Shown in pieces: positions 56,811-64,000 of a stretch of DNA of 64,000 nucleotides. The position numbers and the translations under genes are program-made. The stretch covers positions 659,004-723,003 of the forward strand of contig JAOBSW010000041.1 in NCBI GenBank assembly GCA_026214975.1, written 5' to 3'. This DNA is from Gentiana macrophylla (taxonomy: Eukaryota > Streptophyta > Magnoliopsida > Gentianales > Gentianaceae). The notes under the pieces are model-generated. The model saw only the letters and a list, made by a program, of their open reading frames with translations, did not search any database and was not told where the DNA came from. Each line of letters starts with the position of its first letter. Within the stretch, counting starts at the first letter, position 1.

Positions 56811-59435
56811 GAAGAATCATTTGAAAATGATACTGATGATGAAGTTAACAGCACAGACAATGAGAAAGCTTACCTATGCCTTATGGCTAAAGAATCCGAT
56901 GAAACTGAGGTAACATCTAGCTCACACTCATCATCTAGTGCATTCACATCTGACACTGCACAATCTTCTATTCTCCCACTAGATTCTGCTAACCTAATCC
57001 AAAATCTCATGAGCAAATTTGAAGAACTAGAGATGAATCATGAAATTCTGGAACAAGAATGTGAGAATCTAGGAAAGGAAAATAAAAGATTAAATAAAGA
57101 ATCGATAAATTAAAGTCGAACAAACTAGTAGTGAGATCCACTCAATCGATCAACAAGCAATGTGATGATCACTCATCCAATGTTGAAAGACCAACCGAGA
57201 AAATCTCCTACCAGCTTAAGATCACCACCGAATGCACTACTTACAAACCTCAAAAGGTTTGGATCCAGATCCGGTCTTGATACAACAGCTTAGATGAAAA
57301 TAGAAACAATGGACAACCCACTCGATTCGAGGACCAAACCTCGACCAAAATTCGTAAAAGGATGCACTATAGTTTCTACCACTCATTCTCGCACCGTGAA
57401 GTCAAACCTAGTGTAGTGAAACAAAGAGAATAAATCATCAATCCAAAATTTAATAAAGGCAAAGGAGTTCGTAAAGGTAAGGACTTTACCCTTCTGAGGA
57501 TGATTGGAATATTTCACCCCCAAAATATAAGAAGAAATCATTTCATGGTTTGTATCATGTGTTTAAGGAAATCCACCCAAGGCACATTCCTGAACACAAG
57601 AAGCAGCATGGAAATAAGTTTCCTCCTACACATTGGAGAGTGAAAAAGGATGCAAATGCACTAAAAGTAGAGAAAAGTATCATAATACCTCTAGTAGAAA
57701 TATTAGAAGCTATTCTACCATGCCTTATACATATGAAGTTGATGACTTCAACTATCCAAAAAGAAGATCATTTGGATATACACTTGAGTAGAGGCATGAT
57801 CATCATGTGCATGGACCCAAATGTTGTTGGGTACCTAAACATAATTAACTGCTTTTGTAGGATGTCCGGTATATAGATAGTGTATGTTTTAGACACATGA
57901 TAGGAAACAAGGGATGACTTACTGACTTTAAAGCTTTTGATGGACCCAAAGTTACTTTTGGAGGCAAAGAAAGCCCTAGTAAAATTAAGGGGAAGGCATA
58001 ATGCTCAAAAACAGCTTTGAAGATTCAAAATGTGGCTTATGTTAAAGGATCGAATTTCAATCTACTAAGTATCACCAATTTTGTGACAAAGGCTACAATG
58101 TGCACTTCAACAAGGAAGGATGCAAAGTGATTCACAATCAAACCAACACAGCTTGTACTTGCAGTGAAGGAGAGAAGACAACATGTATGTGATAGATTGG
58201 AAGACAAAGAAGAGCGTAAACATGTTTTCTTGTCAAAAGTAAACAATCAACCAGCAGGATTTGGCATAGGAGATTGAATCATCTCAACTTCAAAACCATC
58301 AACACATTGTCAAAGAACAAGTTAGTTGAAGGCTTACCAGAGGTCACATTCAAGAAAGAAGGTCTATGTGATGCATGTCTAAAGGGAAGCAAATTAAAAT
58401 CTCTTTCAAGTCAAAGCCTTATCAGTCAACGACAATAATCTTACATCTATTGCATATGGATCTTTTTGGACCAGTCACACCAGTCAGTGTAAGTGGAAAG
58501 AAATACACTCTAGTAGTGTTGGATGACTTCTCCAAATTCACCTGGACCATATTCATGAACAAGAAAAGAGAGACACTCAAATAGCTTCCAGACTTGTTAA
58601 GAAGAATTCAAAATAAAAAAGAACTAAAGATCATCAAGATTAGATTAGATAGAGGCACAGAGTTTCTAAATGAAGTTATCGTAACTCATCATGGAAGAAA
58701 ATGGAGCATCGCATCAACTATCACAGATGGACTCCACAAATGTAATGGTGTAGCAGAAAGAAGAAACATGACACTCAAAGAAGCAAATGTAATAATGATT
58801 GCGTACATGCTTGCCAAAGAGATTTTGGGTCAAGCAAAGAATACAACATGCTATACTCAAAACAGATCAATCATCAACAAACATCATGGAAAACTCCACA
58901 TGCAATATGGAATGGAAGAAAACCTAACACTCACACTTCATGTATGTTTGGATCTAAATGTTTTGTTTTGAACAGAATCACCGTGATACTTTTGATAAAA
59001 AGTCGATGAAGCAATCTTTAGGATACTCGACACTAGCAAAGCCTTTAGAGTACTCAACAAAAACCTTGGTGATTGAAGAATCAATTCATGTAGTCTTTGA
59101 TGAACCTAACACAAATGGCAGAAAGCTTTCAAGAACTTGAAGAAAAAGTAGGTCAAAGAGAGGTTTATATGAATACAACAAAAGACTCAACTATCATTCT
59201 CGAATCACAATTTTGAAATCAAGATGAGCCACCACCAATACAACAGAGAGGCACCGACACAAGAACATGTAATTGATACACAAACCTGAAGTTGTGGAAG
59301 CCCCAATCAAGCTAAGAGACCATCTTGAAGATCAAGTCATTGGAGACATTCATACAGAGTCGTAACTGTAAGACAACCTGAGAATATGCTAACATGTTTT
59401 CTATCACAAGTGGAACCCAAGACAATAGATGATGC
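56811..59435 (+). pseudogene. Sirevirus-type protease and integrase
   Basis: A Ser-rich linker with a helix (56883-57113) is followed by a protease remnant near 57880 ('DSVCFRHMIGNK', where D-S-G is D-S-V). Integrase follows with 'RRLNHLNFKTINTL' and 'GLCDACLKG' (zinc-binding, 58270-58390). The core has 'HMDLFGPVTPVS' and 'YTLVVLDDFSKFTW' (58440-58560), 'RLDRGTEFLNEV' near 58650 and 'NGVAERRNMTLKEAN' near 58745, so the D-D-E residues are visible. Many stops and shifts separate these blocks. Confidence 0.82.
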
Positions 59436-60584
59436 AATCCAAGATGTCGATCGATTACCGCCATGCAAGAAGAACTAAATGAATTTGAAAGAAATGAGGT
59501 CCGGGAACTTGTTGATGCACTGCATATAGCCAACATCATTGGGAACAAATGGGTATTCGTAAACAAGATGGATGAACAAGGACAGCTTGTCGTAAACAAA
59601 GCAAGGCTAGTTGCAAAAGGCTACTCTCAATCGTAAGGCATAGATTATGATGAAACCTTTGCCCCAAAGAGCAAGATTGGAAGCAATCAGTTATTTCGCC
59701 TTTGCAAATGATAAAGACTTCAAAGTTTACCAAATGGATGTCAATAGTGCATTTTTGATCGACTTTTGGAAGAAGAAGTATATGTGGAACAACCTCCGGT
59801 TTTCAACTCAAAGGAAAGAAGATAATGCATACAAGCTCAAAAGGCACTTTATGGACTCAAACAGCACCCAGAGCCTCTGGTATGAGATACTATCACAATT
59901 CATGATCAACAATGGATTCAACAAAGGAACCATTGATAAGGCTCTCTTCAAGCTGTAGAGGAAGGAACAAGCACCTTGTTAGTCCAAATCTATGTTGATG
60001 ACATTGTCTTTGGATCGTAAGATGAGAAGTCAGGTGAGAAATTTGCAAACTTAATGAAAAGAAAATTTTGTATGAGCATGACGGGAGAATTGAATTAATT
60101 TCTTGGATTACAAGTAAAGCAAATGAAAGATGGTATCTTCATCTATCAAGCCAAGTACACAAAAGATTTGATACACAAGTATAGTATGGTACAAGTGGCA
60201 CATCGATACACCAATGTGCGCAAGAGTTATTCTTGGAAAATATGAAACTGGAAAGGATGTTGATCAAGCTTTATAGAGGAATCATTGATCCCGACTTTTT
60301 ATATAATCGCAAGATGGCTTGATATAGCATTTGCAGAGAGGAGTATGTGCAAGATTTCAAGCTCAACCAAAAGAATCACATCTCTTAGAAGACAAAATAA
60401 TCAAATACTTGAAGAACACCATCAATGTTGGAATTTGGTATCCAAAAGATAAAGTACTCAAGTTGATATCATATTCAGACTGACTACGCGGATGCAAGTT
60501 AGATAAAAAGCACCTCCGAACTCACAAATGCTAGCAAAGCAGACTAGTATCATGGTTTAACAAAAAGCAAAACACTATATCCGC
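59436..60584 (+). pseudogene. Sirevirus-type reverse transcriptase and start of RNase H
   Basis: RT blocks are '[12 protein letters not shown]' near 59600, 'VYQMDVNSAFL' near 59725, and YVDDIVFGS at about 59991-60017, so the catalytic site is intact. 'GELN-FLGLQVKQM' follows with a stop inside. RNase H begins near 60280 with 'IKYLKNTINVGIWYPKDKVL' (in part) and is cut after 'SWFNKKQNTIS' at about 60584. Frameshifts and stops are frequent. Confidence 0.83.
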
Positions 60585-62112
60585 TGGACTTATTTTTGAG
60601 TTTTAGTGATGAGTGCCGACTAGCCGTTATAGAGCAAAGGCAAAAAGATGTCTAGATCAAATGTATAGGTTTATTAGAGTTTGATCTTTGTATTGGTTTG
60701 ATCAAACAAGATCAGAAATGGTCACCGACTTTTGTCTGGACCTGCTTCAGATCAAGAAGGTACCAAGTCAGAGACTAGTTAGAACCTACGAGGACTCAAG
60801 GCCGAGGGTCAAACCTGGCTATTGAAGGCTAAGTGGATCAAACTTAGTATTTAAAGTCAAGGTTATGAAATCGACTTTAGGAAGTCTGTGATGACCTAAA
60901 TCGATTGCATATACCTTGTGTACAAGGTCTAAGTTCCATAAGTAAAGTGGTGATTGGAACTTGGTTATATTTAAATGGTGTAATCTAACTTCATAACAAA
61001 AAGTTAGATATAAGAGAAGTCACCGCAAGTGTTTTATAAACACAAAGAACTTGAATCACCGACCTATATGTATTTCAAATAGACTAACACCCACAGAACC
61101 TCGATGAATAAATAATTCAAATTAATCAACGGTTACATTGGAAGAATACAAAGAAAAGGACAGATAACAACTTTGATTTTGTCAAATAAATCAATGGATA
61201 AGATTAAAAGGACGCTGGGAAGAAACATAGGTTTATCCAATGGATACAAGTCAAATGGTGGACACCGAAAATCACAAAAGCAAACCGACAAAGGTCAAGA
61301 TTTATGTACACTGTGACGTAAGGCAAGTCAAGACGGGAAAATCTGAAATGGCTATGTTTGAATTTCAAACATAAGTCACAAGGATTCCTACCTATAAACA
61401 GAGGACTCCTAATTCGTGATACAAGTGATAAAAAATTGAGGAAAAATAGAAATCCATCTTGAGCTATTAGTTTTCAATCTAAAATCACCTCATCGATTCC
61501 CATGAACTTAAAGTTACCGATCTAGTCAAATTCTTCAAGTGTAATCTTTATCAAGCTACATCAAGTTTACACACTTGAAGATATCAAGTCGCCGATCATA
61601 TCATCCTGATCAAGTCGCCGAAAGTCAATCACTTTCTTGATTCAAACTTTCTTTACAAGAAACTTGTCAAGACAAAGAAGCATCTTTTGGGTGTCAAGGA
61701 TCGTTGTTTGTGGTGGAGTCGGTGAAGAGGCAATCCTACCCTTCAAGGACCAAGGGAAGACTTTGGATCAAAGAATCCTACCTGCTCCAAGTGTTCTTTT
61801 GAAGCCATAGTTATTGGTGAAGGACAAACATCTTAGGGATTTTTGTAATCGCTTATCTCAAGGATCTCTAGTGAATTACCTCCAACAACACAGAGAAGAG
61901 TGGAGTGACAGATTACACCACCTGAACCACTATAAAAATTGCCTACTAACTTTCTGCATTTACATTCCACACTTAGAATAATTCACACATCAACCTACTG
62001 AAACTAGCTACTGAATCACACACATACACTACTGAGTATCTAATACTTGGTATCATATTTCAACAACAAGTAATAAGGCTTAACTTGAATATATTCCGCT
62101 GCAACAAATTTT
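60585..62112 (+). repeat. Sirevirus-type LTR lacking both ends
   Basis: Shares 'agatgtctaga', 'tgtatagg.tttattagagt' and 'cctataaacagaggac' with the LTR at 1067-2868, in the same order. The TG start is missing (joined to RNase H), and the 3' end stops after 'ttccgctgcaacaaattttt', about 100 bases short of the usual end. At that point it meets the inverted LTR. It is a different subfamily from the 54277 LTR, so it is not the matching 3' LTR of that element. Confidence 0.7.
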
Positions 62113-63867
62113 TTGGTCCCTTGGAAAGGCTAACACAAGTTTAGAGGGGGGGAGGGGGTGAATAAACTTGTCACCAAAAACTTTCCCTAAACTGAAAGTA
62201 CTCAGAACTCGAAGTTTTCTCAAACTCAACCGCCGCCGCCGCCAGCTTTTTGTTCCTATCCTTTAAACTTGCATAGAGTTCATTTAACTTAATTCAAGTA
62301 TAAGTCATACTGACTTATTCTTAGTCTAGTTAATCAAGCAAATGGATAGAACTAGCCTTTAGTGCAATAGATGTGTCAATAAAGATCTGAACCTCCTATG
62401 TATAGGTTTTGTGCGGACTCAGGTCCGACGCTTGTCGAGTGAGGATAATGCAATAATCAATCACAACACAAATATAAATGCATAAAGTAAATCAACATGT
62501 AATTTGTTTATGGAAGTTCCGGTGTGTAATCCCATACGCCTCCCCTCTCCTCGTGGTGTAGTGAGGTATCACTAGAATCTTGAGATAACTGCTACAAAAT
62601 CCTAGCCTAATGACAAACCCTTCACTTACACCCTAGTTTCACTCTCTACACATAATGAAGAAAGGTAGAATTGCTCCCTTCATTCTCGCATTAATCGATC
62701 CTTCGGAGGTGGAATGACTCTTCACCACTCACCATCGACATACACACAAATTCGCAGATCGCACTAACAAATGTGGGCAAACCAAGTTGCAACCAGATGA
62801 GGAAAGGTGGAGTTGCTCTCTCAAACTAAGCACAACCAACCCTTTTCACAAAGTTAGGTTTAGAATTAATCAAGGATTAATTCAAGTTGAGCTATCCGAT
62901 TCTTCTAGATATAGCGCTGTAGCTCCAAGATGCATTCTTCCCCTTAATGGGTTAATGGATCTTTCTTTTAAATCTTCAAGGAAATTCTATTGGCTTCCCT
63001 TTCCGGAATTAAACTCGATTATCCGATCCGATCTTTAGATATATGTTTTTCAAAACTTCTCCGATCACCCTCTCTCAATCCTTTTTCTCCTGGTATTTAG
63101 CCGGGTGATGTAACGCATCAACTAGCTCTTGTTGCCGCTACATTTGTCGCTTAGCCAACGCTCATATGTATGACCTTTGTCGCTTTTGTGAATTCAAATT
63201 CAACAAGGCCTTAACTCGCTTTTCTACTCTTCTTCAAAACTCGAGTACCTTTGTATTCTTGACATCCGACTTTAATTGACTAAGTCGGAGTACACCATTC
63301 GGCTTTTCTTCTTCTCCGGTAAATCGATAGTCTTTGTCCTTAAGATTATTCTTTTACATGATCTATAATTCGCTTTTCAAGTCACCACAGACTTGCCTCG
63401 AATCCTCGATTTATAGTCACGGCTTAATCGCCTTCTAACTCGAAGCTTTTCCACCTCGCTTCTTCATCAATCATCAAGTCTGTGGTCCTCGGGCTTCGCC
63501 GGGCCTTCTTAGATATGCCAATCGAAGTCAGGTCCTCAATGAGCTTATCTTCTTCGGGCTTCTTGCATAACCGCATATGCTCCTCGCTTCTTCATATATA
63601 AACTCGCTTTTCTTGTTGCGTAACTCCGCTTTCTTGTTGCGACTCAAATTGCTTGCCTAGTTCCTAACTATTACAATGCTTGTCCAAATAACCTATACAA
63701 GGTTCGTGACTTCTAGATAGAATTTATACATTTTTCTAGATCTGCTTTTGCTTCTTCTTTCATTATGCACTATAACAAATAGTTATGACTTCATCATCCC
63801 GGGTTATAAGTGATCTTATTAATTACGTGACTAATCATCATCAAAACACAAATATTATTTCCAAAAA
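62113..63867 (-). repeat. Inverted Sirevirus-type LTR (about 1.75 kb)
   Basis: On the minus strand it starts TTTTTGGAAATAATATTTG and 'gatgatgatta', the same start pattern as the 1067 LTR, and ends '...gtgttagcctttccaagggaccaa'. It is preceded on that strand by a sequence like 'aaggagggtt-atg-atcatcaaaaaagaaa', the counterpart of the purine-tract region. Repeated TCGCTTTTC/TCGCTTCTTC words fill its upstream half. A (GCC)5-like run is at 62230-62243. No gene. Confidence 0.75.
62131..62173 (-). other. Hairpin with C-rich loop (inverted LTR)
   Basis: TAACACAAGTTT and AAACTTGTCA pair around a 21-nt loop that is C-rich on the LTR sense strand and holds G7 and G5 runs on the plus strand. Confidence 0.6.
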
Positions 63868-64000
63868 TTTCTTTTTTGATGATGTATCATAACCCTCCTT
63901 AAAAGCAATAATAAAAGAATAAAGCATGAAAACATAACAAAAGAAATTAAGATAACAAACTAAACAAATTGAGTTTATTACAAGATTATGCCACAATAAA
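63868..64000 (-). mobile_element. 3' internal end of the inverted Sirevirus-type element
   Basis: On the minus strand this is the stretch before the LTR: 'ttttaaggagggtt.tgatacatcatcaaaaaag' matches 'tttaaagagggttttggcatcatcaaaaagg' before the LTRs at 1067 and 7158. The element continues out of the window. Confidence 0.6.

Larger units (their letters stand above)
54277..60584 (+). mobile_element. Sirevirus-type Ty1/copia element (5' LTR, gag, pol to RNase H)
   Basis: The 5' LTR (54277-55659), PBS (55662-55673), gag, protease, integrase, RT and the start of RNase H are in normal order. RNase H is cut off at about 60584, where LTR sequence lacking its own start begins. The element is inserted in the RT of the Athila-like gypsy element. 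Confidence 0.85.

Noticed and set aside
60585..62112. Reading this LTR as the 3' LTR of the element that begins at 54277
   Set aside because: Its sequence follows the 1067 LTR rather than the 54277 LTR, and RNase H is cut off at the join, so the two belong to different subfamilies.

Overview
The window reads as nuclear DNA of a flowering plant. It is AT-rich, contains no long intact host open reading frame, and is dominated by decayed plant-type retroelements: Ty1/copia of Sirevirus type with long LTRs and an extra ORF after RNase H, several short-LTR copia fragments, Ty3/gypsy fragments (chromovirus-like, Athila-like and a protease-RT fragment), and L1-type LINEs with plant DUF4283/zinc-knuckle ORF1. 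All element ORFs carry stops, frameshifts or deletions. Element classes were assigned by reading translated domains; no database was searched, and the species cannot be named.

Layout. 1-8000: tandem Sirevirus-like copia (internal end, LTR, deleted internal region, truncated LTR). 8000-11673: LINE. 11689-18019: first copy of a small split host gene, with copia and gypsy debris in its long intron. 18060-25560: intergenic repeats, a minus-strand copia with LTR and PBS, a palindromic-repeat array, tandem repeats and an 18-bp inverted repeat. 25647-35927: second copy of the same host gene; its 7.8-kb sixth intron holds copia gag/integrase fragments, LTRs and repeated pieces of a diverged gene exon. 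36140-37400: a duplicated Mutator-type MITE. 37680-39930: chromovirus-like gypsy. 39955-41345: tandem repeats, a fold-back MITE and a second palindromic-repeat array. 41850-42840: LINE ORF1 fragment. 44040-49271: a second LINE. 50573-54276: Athila-like gypsy interrupted by a solo LTR with target duplication. 54277-64000: Sirevirus-like copia followed by two LTRs joined tail to tail.

The only host gene I can support is the tandem pair at 11821-18019 and 25647-35927. The two copies share exon order, splice phases and stop context. Each encodes a protein of about 100 residues (96 in copy 1, 110 in copy 2) with a basic N-terminus, one hydrophobic segment and a charged C-terminal tail. I do not recognise the family. 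The most interesting signals are this gene pair and its extra partial exons, a C-rich-loop hairpin at the 3' end of three Sirevirus-type LTRs whose stem differs in sequence but still pairs, and two distant arrays of palindromic 'CATCCAAC..GTTGG' units.
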